A DNA stretch of 64,000 bases from Pseudomonas viridiflava. GTDB lineage: Bacteria > Pseudomonadota > Gammaproteobacteria > Pseudomonadales > Pseudomonadaceae. The stretch spans positions 422,301 through 486,300 of the forward strand of contig NZ_UTBZ01000169.1 of NCBI RefSeq assembly GCF_900580865.1, given 5' to 3'. The notes beneath the pieces were generated by a model, which had not been told where the DNA came from, did no database searches, and saw only the letters and a program-made list of their open reading frames with translations. Positions within the stretch are counted from its first letter, which is position 1, and each line of letters begins with the position of its first letter. Shown piece after piece: positions 14,839 to 23,559 of this stretch. Made by a program: the position numbers and the translations under genes.

Positions 14839-15729
14839 ATGGCTCGTCGCAGGCATCAGGAAGAACACGTCAATCACGAGCGCTGGCTGGTTTCCTACGC
14901 TGACTTCATCACGTTGCTGTTCGCGTTCTTCGTGGTCATGTACTCGATTTCGTCGATAAACGAAGGCAAGTACAAAGAGATTTCAGAAGCGCTGGTCGGC
15001 GTATTCAAGGACTCCGATCGCTCGCTCAAACCGATCCCGATTGGCGAAGAGCGACCGAAAACCGTGACCCCGGCCAAACCGCTGGTCAAGGACGCCGAGC
15101 AGATCGACGCCGGTATCGCCGGCGCCAGCGATCCGCTGAAGAGTATCGCCGATGACATCAGCGCCGCGTTCGGTGACCTGATCAGCTCCAACCAGATGAC
15201 CGTGCGCGGCAACGAGTTGTGGGTCGAGATCGAACTCAACTCCAGCCTGTTGTTCGGCAGTGGCGACGCCATGCCGAGTGACATCGCGTTCAACATCATC
15301 GACAAGGTTGCGGCGATTCTGAAACCGTTCGACAACCCGATCCACGTTGAAGGCTTCACCGACGACCAGCCAATCCGCACCGCGCAGTACCCGACCAATT
15401 GGGAACTATCCTCGGCGCGCTCGGCGAGCATCGTACGGATGCTGGCGATGCAGGGTGTGAACCCGGGTCGTCTGGCGTCGGTGGGCTACGGTGAGTTTCA
15501 ACCGGTAGCCAATAACGCCACCGTTGAAGGCCGCGCGAAGAACCGTCGCGTGGTGCTGGTGGTGTCGCGCAATCTCGATGTGCGCCGCAGCCTCACGGGC
15601 ACCGGAACCGCCAATGCGCAACCGGACGCTGCGTTGAAGCGTGCTGGCACACAAACTGCACCGACCCCGGTCAAGACGCCGGGACGCGAGAGTGCCGTCA
15701 ATTCTCCGTCACCCGCATTAACACGCTGA
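14839..15729 (+). CDS. motD: Flagellar motor stator subunit MotD (MotB family)
   Basis: MotD anchors the stator to peptidoglycan. In 296 aa it has a short charged N-terminus, one membrane helix with the ion-carrying Asp (SYADFITLLFAFFVVMYS), a plug/linker segment, and an OmpA-like peptidoglycan-binding domain (residues ~125-240) with HVEGFTDDQPI and NWELSSARSASIVRML ... ASVGYGEFQPVANNATVEGRAKNRRV. The C-terminal tail is Ala/Pro-rich and probably disordered. Confidence 0.95.
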   Translation: MARRRHQEEHVNHERWLVSYADFITLLFAFFVVMYSISSINEGKYKEISEALVGVFKDSDRSLKPIPIGEERPKTVTPAKPLVKDAEQIDAGIAGASDPLKSIADDISAAFGDLISSNQMTVRGNELWVEIELNSSLLFGSGDAMPSDIAFNIIDKVAAILKPFDNPIHVEGFTDDQPIRTAQYPTNWELSSARSASIVRMLAMQGVNPGRLASVGYGEFQPVANNATVEGRAKNRRVVLVVSRNLDVRRSLTGTGTANAQPDAALKRAGTQTAPTPVKTPGRESAVNSPSPALTR

Positions 15730-15772
15730 GCTATGTCTCGGTCGAGCATATCGGCCGGGAGGAACGAACCGA

Positions 15773-16561
15773 ATGAGAGTCTGGGCAGTAGCCAATCAAA
15801 AGGGTGGTGTCGGTAAAACCACATCTTCCATCGCTTTAGCCGGATTGCTGGCCGAGGCGGGCAAGCGCGTGGTTGTGGTCGATCTCGACCCGCACGGCTC
15901 GATGACCAGCTATTTCGGCTACGACCCCGACAGCCTGGAGCACAGCAACTACGACCTGTTTCTGCACAAGGGCACGGTGCCGCAAGGCCTGCCGGGGCAG
16001 TTGCTGTTGTCGACCAGCGACGAACGCATTTCCCTGTTGCCGTCGAGCACCGCACTCGCGACCCTTGAACGTCAGTCGCCGGGGCAGAGTGGTTTGGGCC
16101 TGGTGATCGCCAAGAGTCTGGCGCAGCTGTGGCAGGATTTCGATTACGCGGTGATCGACAGCCCGCCGTTGCTCGGCGTGCTGATGGTCAACGCCCTCGC
16201 GGCGAGCCAGCAACTGGTGATCCCGGTGCAGACCGAGCACCTGGCCGTCAAAGGTCTGGAGCGCATGGTCAACACCCTGGCGATGATCAACCGCTCGCGC
16301 AAACAGGCGCTGCCGTTCAGCATCGTGCCGACTTTGTTCGACCGTCGTACCCAGGCATCGATGCATACCTTGCGCGTGCTGCGTGACAAATTTCCCGACG
16401 AGATCTGGCAGGGTTATATCCCGGTCGATACCCGTCTGCGCGACGCCAGCCGGGCCGGTGTCACGCCTTCGCAATTCGACGGCAAGAGCCGTGGCGTGCT
16501 GGCTTACCGCGCGCTGCTCAAGCATCTGTTGGCGCAACAACTTGTTCCGCAGGTGGCTTGA
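15773..16561 (+). CDS. parC: ParA-like ATPase of the chemotaxis operon (ParC type)
   Basis: This ParA/MinD family ATPase of 262 aa has Walker A QKGGVGKTTSS at residues 9-19, VVVDLDPHGSMTSYFGY and Walker B VIDSPPLLG. Its position between motD and a CheW-domain protein matches the ParC ATPase that places chemosensory arrays at the pole in Vibrio and Pseudomonas. It is not the topoisomerase subunit of the same name. The start is 43 bases after motD. A REP at 16603 separates it from the next gene. Confidence 0.88.
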   Translation: MRVWAVANQKGGVGKTTSSIALAGLLAEAGKRVVVVDLDPHGSMTSYFGYDPDSLEHSNYDLFLHKGTVPQGLPGQLLLSTSDERISLLPSSTALATLERQSPGQSGLGLVIAKSLAQLWQDFDYAVIDSPPLLGVLMVNALAASQQLVIPVQTEHLAVKGLERMVNTLAMINRSRKQALPFSIVPTLFDRRTQASMHTLRVLRDKFPDEIWQGYIPVDTRLRDASRAGVTPSQFDGKSRGVLAYRALLKHLLAQQLVPQVA

Positions 16562-16602
16562 GATGAACCTGTCCCGATCACGCATGCCTGACTTGCACAA
16601 AT

Positions 16603-16629
16603 CCTGTGGGAGCGAGCCTGCTCGCGAAG
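16603..16629. repeat. Single REP inside the motility operon
   Basis: TGTGGGAGCGAGCCTGCTCGCGAAG lies in the 105-base gap between the ParA-like gene and the next gene on the same strand. Confidence 0.75.
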
Positions 16630-16666
16630 CAGGCGACGCGGTTTCCCTGTCTGGCGCTGTTGGCCA

Positions 16667-17632
16667 ATGAACCGCCCAGTCAAGCTCACCTCGCGTCCGC
16701 AATTGGCGCTGCAGTCTTATCTGGATAATTTGCTGCAGGAAATTCCTGAGGAGCTGCCGCCGGTCATTGAGGCGCAGCCTGAAGTTGTGGAAAGCACCGA
16801 GGCGCTGGACGAGTTCCAGGCAGCGGTACTGGAAGAGCAAGCGCGTGATGCGCAGAAGGCTGCCAAACCTGTCGCACCGGTTATCGCGCCTGCCGCCGCA
16901 CCGGTCGCCAAGGCACCAGTGGTATTGATCGAAGAAGCCGAGCCGGTTCGCGCGTCCGTTTCGACGCTCGCGCCGTTGCTGCAAACCCAATTGTTGAAAA
17001 CCGCGCCGGAGCCCGCACTGGTCGAACCGGCTCCGGCTCCGGCTCCGGTTGCACCTGCGCCCGTCGAGCAGACGCTAGTCCCGCCGCTGGTGGAAGTGCA
17101 CCTGCCGCCAAACAACACGCCGCCACCGGTGGAAACCGATGGTCGTCCGGCCTGGGCTTCGGAAGCGTTCGAATGTCTGTTGTTCGACGTCGCCGGCCTG
17201 ACGTTGGCGGTGCCGCTGGTGTGCCTCGGCTCGATCTATTCGCTGGCCGGCCATGAGCTGACGCCGTTGTTCGGTCAGCCGGAATGGTTCCTCGGGATCC
17301 TGCCGAGCCAGGCCGGCAACCTGAAAGTGTTGGACACCGCGCGCTGGGTCATGCCGGATCGCTATCGCGATGACTTCCGTCAGGGCTTGCAGTACGTGAT
17401 TTCGGTACAAGGTTACGAGTGGGGCCTGGCGGTGCATCAGGTCAGCCGCTCGTTGCGTCTGGACCCGAATGAAATCAAATGGAGAAGTCACCGGGGTCAG
17501 CGGCCATGGCTCGCCGGCACGGTGATTGAGCACATGTGTGCATTGCTTGACGTTTCCGCACTGGCCGAGTTGATCGCCAGCGGTGGGGCAAAGCACCTCG
17601 GCGGCCACAAGCCGCTACATAAACCGACATAG
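16667..17632 (+). CDS. parP: CheW-domain polar array partner ParP
   Basis: In 321 aa the N-terminal half is Ala/Pro/Glu-rich and probably disordered. The C-terminal half (residues ~155-300) is a CheW-like domain (CLLFDVAGLTLAVPLVCLGSIYSL ... VMPDRYRDDF). Such ParP proteins bind CheA and the ParA-like partner and keep arrays at the pole. Placement directly after the ParA-like gene and before cheW supports this. An orphan CheW variant with another role remains possible. Confidence 0.82.
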   Translation: MNRPVKLTSRPQLALQSYLDNLLQEIPEELPPVIEAQPEVVESTEALDEFQAAVLEEQARDAQKAAKPVAPVIAPAAAPVAKAPVVLIEEAEPVRASVSTLAPLLQTQLLKTAPEPALVEPAPAPAPVAPAPVEQTLVPPLVEVHLPPNNTPPPVETDGRPAWASEAFECLLFDVAGLTLAVPLVCLGSIYSLAGHELTPLFGQPEWFLGILPSQAGNLKVLDTARWVMPDRYRDDFRQGLQYVISVQGYEWGLAVHQVSRSLRLDPNEIKWRSHRGQRPWLAGTVIEHMCALLDVSALAELIASGGAKHLGGHKPLHKPT

Positions 17633-17688
17633 CAGCCGACATAACAATCAGGCGACGGCATTGTTGAATGCCGCCACACAGAACACAC

Positions 17689-17708
17689 ACCGCCCAGAGC
17701 GGTTTTTT
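17689..17708 (+). terminator. Possible terminator between parP and cheW
   Basis: ACCGCCCAGAGCGGT followed by five further T residues; a short 5-bp hairpin that may cause partial termination. Confidence 0.45.
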
Positions 17709-17722
17709 CGAGGGGTCAGGGT

Positions 17723-18208
17723 ATGAGTAGTCAGGCGACGAATGCAAAAGGTTCTGAAGATCCGATCCTGCAATGGGTGACCTTCAAACTGGACAACGAA
17801 ACGTACGGCATCAACGTGATGCGCGTGCAGGAAGTGCTGCGCTACACCGAGATTGCTCCGGTGCCGGGCGCGCCGAGCTACGTGCTGGGTATCATCAACC
17901 TGCGCGGTAACGTGGTCACCGTGATCGACACCCGTCAGCGCTTCGGCCTGAGCACCGGTGAGATCAGCGACAACACCCGTATCGTCATCATCGAAGCCGA
18001 CAAGCAAGTCGTCGGCATCATGGTCGACAGCGTGGCCGAAGTGGTTTATCTGCGTCAGTCTGAAATCGAGACGGCGCCGAACGTCGGCAACGAAGAGTCG
18101 GCCAAGTTCATCCAGGGCGTGTGCAACAAGAACAACGAGTTGCTGATCCTGGTCGAGCTGGACAAGATGATGAGCGAAGAAGAATGGTCGGACCTGGAGA
18201 ATATCTGA
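17723..18208 (+). CDS. cheW: Chemotaxis coupling protein CheW
   Basis: CheW (161 aa) links chemoreceptors to CheA. It is a single CheW domain with TFKLDNETYGINVMRVQEVL, the RGNVVTVIDTRQRFGL stretch and DSVAEVVYL. GGGGTCAGGGT precedes the ATG at 17723. It stops directly in front of the next gene's TTG. Confidence 0.96.
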   Translation: MSSQATNAKGSEDPILQWVTFKLDNETYGINVMRVQEVLRYTEIAPVPGAPSYVLGIINLRGNVVTVIDTRQRFGLSTGEISDNTRIVIIEADKQVVGIMVDSVAEVVYLRQSEIETAPNVGNEESAKFIQGVCNKNNELLILVELDKMMSEEEWSDLENI

Positions 18209-18601
18209 TTGATTCTCGAGGTCGCGGTCATTGTCCTGTTCCTCTTCTGGGCAGGCACGCTGGCAATGTTTGTGTCGTACATCAAGGCTCAGAAAGTCAT
18301 TGCTGAGCAACAGGCTCAGGGCGATGCGCTGCGTGATCAGCGCATCAAGGACCTGGCCAAGCGTGTCGACGATTACCAGAACGGCAATGTGCGCATGGGC
18401 GAAGCCCTGCACGAACTGCGTGCGGTAGTCGGTCCGTTGCCGGACAAAATCGTTCAGCTTGAACAACGCGACCCGTCGAGCCTGTCATTCGCCCAAGCGG
18501 CGAAACTGGTGGGCATGGGCGCAAGCGTCGATGAACTGACTCAGTCGTGTGGGTTGACCCAGGCTGAGGCGGAGTTGATGCGCAAGTTGCACAAGAACTA
18601 G
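18209..18601 (+). CDS. DUF2802 membrane-anchored coiled-coil protein
   Basis: This 130-aa protein starts at a TTG immediately after the cheW stop (no gap), with CTGGAG upstream, so it relies on coupled translation. It has one N-terminal membrane helix (LEVAVIVLFLFWAGTLAMFVSYI), a coiled coil (KVIAEQQAQGDALRDQRIKDLAKRVDD) and a C-terminal helix-turn-helix-like end (AAKLVGMGASVDELTQSCGL). DUF2802 proteins closing the cheW end of this operon are usual in Pseudomonas. Role unknown. Confidence 0.88.
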   Translation: MILEVAVIVLFLFWAGTLAMFVSYIKAQKVIAEQQAQGDALRDQRIKDLAKRVDDYQNGNVRMGEALHELRAVVGPLPDKIVQLEQRDPSSLSFAQAAKLVGMGASVDELTQSCGLTQAEAELMRKLHKN

Positions 18602-18607
18602 AAGCAA

Positions 18608-18689
18608 GATCAAAAGATCGCAGCCTTCGGCAGCTCCTACAGGGAAACGCATTCCAATGTAGGAGCTGCCGAAGGCTGCGATCTTTTGC
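18608..18689. repeat. Inverted repeat, GATCGCAGCCTTCGGCAGCTCCTAC family
   Basis: GATCGCAGCCTTCGGCAGCTC and its exact inverse flank a short loop between two convergent genes. It may terminate both; the same family occurs at 38185-38283. Confidence 0.85.
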
Positions 18690-18698
18690 TTTTAAGGC

Positions 18699-19028
18699 TT
18701 AATAATCATCCCCGCGATCGGTGACGTCCTTCTCGACCATCGGCGCATCCGGATCCTGCCCCTCGGGAAATTTCCCCTTCAGATTCCACGCAAACGCGAT
18801 GATCTCGGCGATGGTGCGATACAACTCTTCGGGAATGCTGTCGCCCAATTCCATACGCGCCAGCAAGCGCACCAGTTCAGCGTTCTCATAGATCGGCACT
18901 TCACAGTCGCGAGCAATGCGCAGGATCTCTTCGGCCAGTTCGTCATCACCCTTGGCTGTGAGGGTCGGGGCGTGGTTGCCGTCGTATTTGAGGGCGATGG
19001 CCTGGCGTGGGGCAGTGGAATCGTTCAT
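18699..19028 (-). CDS. FlhB C-domain-like protein (109 aa)
   Basis: It resembles the cytosolic C-terminal part of FlhB/YscU only: RQAIALKYDGNHAPTLTAKGDDELAEEILRIARDCEVPIYEN, compared with the FlhB run after NPTH. No membrane helices are present, and the NPTH cleavage motif itself is absent; the protein begins just after where it would lie. Such FlhB-C paralogues (FhlB/FlhX) can partly substitute for the cleaved FlhB fragment in other bacteria. It overlaps the end of the FliK-like gene by four bases (ATGA), which suggests they act together. Confidence 0.88.
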   Translation of the reverse strand: MNDSTAPRQAIALKYDGNHAPTLTAKGDDELAEEILRIARDCEVPIYENAELVRLLARMELGDSIPEELYRTIAEIIAFAWNLKGKFPEGQDPDAPMVEKDVTDRGDDY

Positions 19029-20587
19029 GCGGTTTCGTCGACCCAGCGGTGTTCAAGACGGGTTTGATTGCCTTGCGGCGGGGTGCCGAGGTGGCAGTCG
19101 ATATCGCCGACGTTGAGCCCGCGATCAAGCAGGCGCTGGCGCAGGGCGAACAGATTGTTTTCGATCAGGTCGGCGGTGTACGGCCGTTCGGCCCACAGTT
19201 GGCTGGACAGGCTGCCAGCGATCAACTGCGCCTGAATCTGCATCGGCCCGAGCGGTTCCATGTCGAACGCCAGATCGACGCGCCACAGCTGTTGCTTGGG
19301 CTCGCGCTCGTCGCGGCGTTCGTTTGGTTGCGGTTCGCGCTCCGGCGCTTCTTCACGCTGGAACTTGACCTGCAACGGCACGATGTCCTGCAGATTGCGC
19401 ATGGGAATTTCCAGTTGCCAGGTGCTGAGCAGGCGCCCATCGTCGGTGACGCCGGTCTGCTCCAGGCTCGACAGTTGATGGCTTTGCAGGCGCGATACCG
19501 CAGCGGCGGCGAGGCGCAACAACTGTTCCAGATCGCCTTCGCCGTCCAGACTTTGCAGCAGGCGGTCGGGCAGCGGGAAGCTGCTCGGCACCGGTTTCGC
19601 GCTGACCTGGCCGAGCATGCCGAGCGCGTTGCGGACGAAACTCGGCAGTGCTTGCGCCAGGGTGTTGGCGGCGATGATCGCGTTGAAACTGGTACTGCTC
19701 GGCAAGCCCGGGGTCAGTTGTGCGATCAGCTTGAGCAGATCGGCCTTCATGTCCGGGGCCAGCGTCGGGTTCTGGCCGGTCAGCAGTTTGGCTTCGAGGA
19801 ATGCGCCGCTGTTGGCCAATGCCAATGCCACGCCTTTGGCGGTACTCAGTTGTTGCACGTCCGGCAGGCTGGCGAGCAGTTTGTCGACGACCGCACGCAA
19901 GTCCGCAGAGGTTTGGTCGGTGGCGGGTGGCAGGTTTTGCAGCGCATTCAGCAAACCGGTCAGCGAAGCCTGACGACTTTGTTGGCCCACCAGTTGCTGG
20001 CTAACCGCCAACTGTTCCTGACGACTGCTCATCGGCAGGAACTTGAGGGTTTGTGCATCTTCCACCAGCGCCGACAGCAAAGTACCGATGCGCAGCGGTT
20101 GCGGGCTGTCGATGGTCAGTGTGCTGCCGCTCTGTGCGGTGTTAAGCAGAGTGACCAGCGAACGGAATACCGCCGCTTGCCCCGGCGTCTGCGGCAGGGC
20201 CTGCGAGGTCAGCACTTTGCCTTGCAGCAGCGTGCCAACCGGCAATTGCGCGGTGTCGATGCGGGTGAGGGCGGCAACGCTGCTGGCAATCGCCTGCTGC
20301 ACGGTAATCGCCAGATTGCCCGCCGATGGCTGAGTGATCGCCAGGCTGGTGCCTTGGGGCAACGGCAGACTGCTGGTCGCCTGCACAGTAGTCTGGCGTC
20401 CGCCGTCGACGGTCACCTTGAGCAACAACTGAAAAGTCTGATCCGCTTGCTTGAGCGACAACACCTCGGCTTTGGCGCTTTGCCCGGCGCCGATCAGGCC
20501 TTCGACCGGGGTCAGCAGCTTGAGCAGCTCACCGACCTGCGGGCGAACGGTCGCCGGGGTGGTGGGCGGGAGCGGGAGGATGTTCAT
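19025..20587 (-). CDS. FliK-like hook-length control family protein
   Basis: A protein of about 520 aa, rich in Leu/Gln/Ala, with a FliK-type C-terminal domain (WRVDLAFDMEPLGPMQIQAQLIAG ... LFALRQRLLDRGLNVGDIDCHLG). Start ATG 20587 (MNILPLPPTTP) follows ACAGGCGAA; ATG 20599 (MTGEMNIL) is an alternative. The true fliK of Pseudomonas normally lies upstream of fliL-flhB, outside this window, so this is likely a paralogue paired with the FlhB-C-like gene next to it. It may affect export specificity, but that is an inference. Confidence 0.85.
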   Translation of the reverse strand: MNILPLPPTTPATVRPQVGELLKLLTPVEGLIGAGQSAKAEVLSLKQADQTFQLLLKVTVDGGRQTTVQATSSLPLPQGTSLAITQPSAGNLAITVQQAIASSVAALTRIDTAQLPVGTLLQGKVLTSQALPQTPGQAAVFRSLVTLLNTAQSGSTLTIDSPQPLRIGTLLSALVEDAQTLKFLPMSSRQEQLAVSQQLVGQQSRQASLTGLLNALQNLPPATDQTSADLRAVVDKLLASLPDVQQLSTAKGVALALANSGAFLEAKLLTGQNPTLAPDMKADLLKLIAQLTPGLPSSTSFNAIIAANTLAQALPSFVRNALGMLGQVSAKPVPSSFPLPDRLLQSLDGEGDLEQLLRLAAAAVSRLQSHQLSSLEQTGVTDDGRLLSTWQLEIPMRNLQDIVPLQVKFQREEAPEREPQPNERRDEREPKQQLWRVDLAFDMEPLGPMQIQAQLIAGSLSSQLWAERPYTADLIENNLFALRQRLLDRGLNVGDIDCHLGTPPQGNQTRLEHRWVDETA

Positions 20588-20629
20588 TTCGCCTGTCATA
20601 CGCGGACACAACCTGAGGAAAATGCACTC

Positions 20630-20656
20630 TTGAGAGTAAGGCACGACATGTATAAT
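20630..20656 (+). promoter_or_regulatory. Possible sigma-70 promoter of the ccm operon
   Basis: TTGAGA (20630-20635) and a perfect TATAAT (20651-20656), separated by 15 bases, which is short. 140 bases upstream of ccmA. Confidence 0.45.
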
Positions 20657-20796
20657 GCCGCCCGTCTTGCGCTTCGAATAAAAAACATTGCAATTGTTTG
20701 ACCCAGCTCTCTAGATCGAGCCGTCAATGCATCTATGCTGCATCTCTTTAACGGCCGCGCCAGAGCCGACTTGAACCGTATAAGGCCCGTGATCCC

Positions 20797-21432
20797 TTGA
20801 CCAGTCCTGTCCTGCAAACCGTTGCCCTCGCGTGTGAACGTGATCTGCGGCTGCTCTTCGAAAATCTCGAATTGAGACTCGCCAGTGGCGATATGGTGCA
20901 GATCAGTGGTCCCAACGGCAGCGGTAAAACCAGCCTGTTACGTTTACTGTCCGGGCTGATGCAGCCGACCGCTGGGCACGTCCTGCTCAATGGCCAGCCG
21001 CTGACCGAACAACGCAGCGAACTCGCACGCAACCTGCTGTGGATCGGCCACGCCGCCGGGATCAAGGATTTGCTGACCCCGGAGGAGAATCTGTCGTGGC
21101 TCTGCGCCCTGCATCATCCCGCCGAACGCGAGGCCATCTGGCAAGCGCTGGCAGCAGTAGGATTGCGCGGTTTCGAAGATGTTCCCTGTCACAGCCTGTC
21201 CGCCGGTCAGCAACGCCGCGTGGCGCTGGCGCGTTTGTATCTGGACAGCCCACCGCTGTGGATTCTCGATGAGCCGTTCACCGCGCTGGACAAGCAGGGC
21301 GTGGCGCAGCTCGAAGAACATCTGGCCGGGCACTGCGAACGCGGTGGTCTGGTGGTGTTGACCACGCACCACACGCTGAGCCGGATGCCGGCCGGTTATC
21401 GCGACATCGATCTGGGGAACTGGGCAGTATGA
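20797..21432 (+). CDS. ccmA: Heme exporter ATPase CcmA
   Basis: CcmA is the ABC ATPase of the CcmABCD complex, which releases heme-loaded CcmE. The 211-aa protein has Walker A SGPNGSGKTSLLRLL (near 35-49), the signature LSAGQQRRVALAR and Walker B PLWILDEPFTALD. The start is a TTG at 20797 (MTSPVLQTVALACERD); no ATG fits better. Its stop overlaps ccmB by four bases. It is the first gene of a nine-gene operon. Confidence 0.95.
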   Translation: MTSPVLQTVALACERDLRLLFENLELRLASGDMVQISGPNGSGKTSLLRLLSGLMQPTAGHVLLNGQPLTEQRSELARNLLWIGHAAGIKDLLTPEENLSWLCALHHPAEREAIWQALAAVGLRGFEDVPCHSLSAGQQRRVALARLYLDSPPLWILDEPFTALDKQGVAQLEEHLAGHCERGGLVVLTTHHTLSRMPAGYRDIDLGNWAV

Positions 21433-22097
21433 GTGTGTTTGGCCTGCTGGTTGCCCGTGAATCCCGACTGCTGTTTCGCCGCCCGGCGGAGCTGGCCAAT
21501 CCGCTGATTTTCTTCGCCATCGTCATCGCTTTGTTCCCGCTGGCCGTCGGCCCGGAAACTCAAGTGTTGCAAAACCTGTCCCCCGGGTTAGTCTGGGTGG
21601 CGGCGCTGTTGTCGGTCCTGCTCTCGCTGGACGGGCTGTTCCGCAGTGATTTCGAAGACGGATCCCTGGAACAGTGGGTCCTTTCGTCGCACCCGCTGCC
21701 ACTTCTGGTCTTGGCCAAGGTGCTGGCACACTGGCTCTTCTCCGGTCTGGCACTGGTTCTGCTCTCACCGCTGCTGGCGTTGATGCTCGGTTTGCCTGCC
21801 GCCTGCCTGCCGGTTTTGCTGCTTTCGTTGCTGCTGGGAACACCGGTGTTGAGCTTGCTCGGCGCGGTGGGCGCAGCACTGACGGTCGGTTTGAAACGCG
21901 GCGGCCTGTTGCTGGCGCTGCTGATTCTGCCGTTGTACATCCCGGTGTTGATCCTTGGCAGTGGCGCCTTGCAGGCAGCCCTCCAAGGCATGCCGGCGAC
22001 CGGGTATCTGCTGTGGCTGGGTAGCCTGACCGCCCTGGCGATCACCCTGACACCCTTTGCAATAGCTGCTGGCCTGAAGATCAGCGTCGGCGAATAA
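21429..22097 (+). CDS. ccmB: Heme exporter membrane protein CcmB
   Basis: The 222-aa membrane subunit of CcmABCD has six predicted helices, opening MSVFGLLVARESRLLFRRPAELANPLIFF, with a typical FEDGSLEQWVLSSHPL loop. ATG 21429 overlaps the ccmA stop. A 78-base gap to ccmC is the longest within the first part of the operon. Confidence 0.95.
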   Translation: MSVFGLLVARESRLLFRRPAELANPLIFFAIVIALFPLAVGPETQVLQNLSPGLVWVAALLSVLLSLDGLFRSDFEDGSLEQWVLSSHPLPLLVLAKVLAHWLFSGLALVLLSPLLALMLGLPAACLPVLLLSLLLGTPVLSLLGAVGAALTVGLKRGGLLLALLILPLYIPVLILGSGALQAALQGMPATGYLLWLGSLTALAITLTPFAIAAGLKISVGE

Positions 22098-22175
22098 TGA
22101 GGTCTGGTTAAAATTTAACCAGCAAAGACCCTGAGACTGCTCACACCGATGAGCGGCACCCGTGATGGAAACAGT

Positions 22176-22931
22176 ATGAACTGGACCTGGTTTCACAAGC
22201 TCGGCTCGCCCAAGTGGTTCTACGGCATCAGCAGCAAATTCTTGCCGTGGCTGAGCATCGCAGCGTTGCTGTTGATCGGCGTCGGCGTCGTTTGGGGCCT
22301 GGCCTTCGCGCCGCCGGATTATCAGCAAGGCAACAGCTTTCGCATCATCTATATCCACGTACCTGCCGCGATGCTCGCACAGTCGATCTACGTGATGCTG
22401 GCGGTGTGCGGAGTGGTCGGGCTGGTGTGGAAGATGAAACTGGCCGACGTCGCCCTGCAATGCGCTGCACCGATCGGCGCGTGGATGACCGCCGTGGCGC
22501 TGGTCACCGGGGCGATCTGGGGCAAACCGACGTGGGGCTCGTGGTGGGTCTGGGACGCGCGCCTGACCTCGATGCTGATTCTGCTGTTCCTGTATTTCGG
22601 CCTGATCGCGCTGGGCAATGCGATCAGCAACCGCGACAGCGCCGCGAAGGCCTGCGCGGTGCTGGCCATCGTCGGTGTGATCAACATCCCGATCATCAAA
22701 TACTCGGTGGAGTGGTGGAACACCCTGCACCAGGGCGCGACCTTCACCCTCACCGAAAAACCGGCGATGCCGGCAGAGATGTGGCTGCCGCTGTTGCTGA
22801 CCGTGCTGGGTTTCTATTGCTTCTTCGGCGCCGTGCTGTTGCTGCGCATGCGCCTCGAAGTGCTCAAGCGTGAGGCCCGCGCCAGTTGGGTGAAAGAAGA
22901 AGTGCAGCACAGTCTGGAGGCCGCTCGATGA
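22176..22931 (+). CDS. ccmC: Heme handling protein CcmC
   Basis: CcmC binds heme in the inner membrane and loads it onto CcmE. The 251-aa protein has six helices and the tryptophan-rich motif GSWWVWDARLTSMLILLFLY, with flanking His residues (IYIHVPAAMLAQ; STEYSVEWWNTLHQG-type loop). The start is placed at ATG 22176 (MNWTWFHKLGSP), preceded by GGAA; the frame is open nine codons further upstream. The stop overlaps ccmD. Confidence 0.95.
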   Translation: MNWTWFHKLGSPKWFYGISSKFLPWLSIAALLLIGVGVVWGLAFAPPDYQQGNSFRIIYIHVPAAMLAQSIYVMLAVCGVVGLVWKMKLADVALQCAAPIGAWMTAVALVTGAIWGKPTWGSWWVWDARLTSMLILLFLYFGLIALGNAISNRDSAAKACAVLAIVGVINIPIIKYSVEWWNTLHQGATFTLTEKPAMPAEMWLPLLLTVLGFYCFFGAVLLLRMRLEVLKREARASWVKEEVQHSLEAAR

Positions 22932-23104
22932 GTTTTGCTTCATTCGGCGACTTCCTCGCCATGGGCCATCATGGCCTGTATGTCTGGTCGGCTTACGGCA
23001 TCTGTCTGGCGGTGCTGATCCTCAACGTGGTGGCGCCGATTGCGGCCCGCAAGCGCTATCTGCAACAAGAGGCGCGTCGTCTGCGCCGGGAGAACGGCAA
23101 GTGA
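22928..23104 (+). CDS. ccmD: Heme exporter small subunit CcmD
   Basis: CcmD (58 aa) is a small membrane protein that stabilises CcmE release. It shows the family's short N-terminus with HHGLYVWSAYG, one helix (ICLAVLILNVVAPI) and a basic tail (RKRYLQQEARRLRREN). ATG 22928 overlaps the ccmC stop, and its own stop overlaps the ccmE GTG. Confidence 0.93.
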   Translation: MSFASFGDFLAMGHHGLYVWSAYGICLAVLILNVVAPIAARKRYLQQEARRLRRENGK

Positions 23105-23556
23105 ATCCGCTGCGCAAGAAACGTCTGATCATCATTCTGGCCATTCTGGTCGGGGTCGGCGCTGCCGTCGGCCTGGCCCTCAGCGCCCTGCAGCAGAACA
23201 TCAATCTGTTCTACACGCCGACGCAGATCGCCAACGGCGAAGCACCGCAAGACACGCGCATCCGCGCCGGCGGCATGGTTGAGGCCGGTTCGCTGCAGCG
23301 CTCGAAGGATTCGCTGGACGTCAAATTCGTCGTCACTGACTTCAATAAATCCGTGACCATCGCCTATCGCGGCATTCTCCCTGATCTGTTCCGCGAAGGG
23401 CAGGGCATCGTCGCCCTCGGCAAGCTCAACGCCGACGGCGTAGTGGTGGCCGATGAAGTGCTGGCCAAGCACGACGAGAAATACATGCCGCCGGAAGTGA
23501 CTAAAGCCTTGAAAGACAGTGGTCAATCCGCACCAGCGCCTGCGAAGGAGGGTTGA
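23101..23556 (+). CDS. ccmE: Periplasmic heme chaperone CcmE
   Basis: CcmE carries heme covalently on a His and hands it to CcmF. The 151-aa protein has a single N-terminal anchor (LIIILAILVGVGAAVGLAL) and an OB-fold domain. Heme ligand His124 lies in LAKHDEKYMPPEV. The start is GTG 23101, overlapping ccmD. A Lys/Pro/Ala-rich tail follows the heme motif. Confidence 0.95.
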   Translation: MNPLRKKRLIIILAILVGVGAAVGLALSALQQNINLFYTPTQIANGEAPQDTRIRAGGMVEAGSLQRSKDSLDVKFVVTDFNKSVTIAYRGILPDLFREGQGIVALGKLNADGVVVADEVLAKHDEKYMPPEVTKALKDSGQSAPAPAKEG

Positions 23557-23559
23557 TCG

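Noticed and set aside
19007..20701. 564-codon open frame on the + strand across the FliK-like gene
   Set aside because: The opposite strand has the FliK C-domain and the overlapping FlhB-C gene; the + frame is Gln/Arg/Ala rich without motifs.
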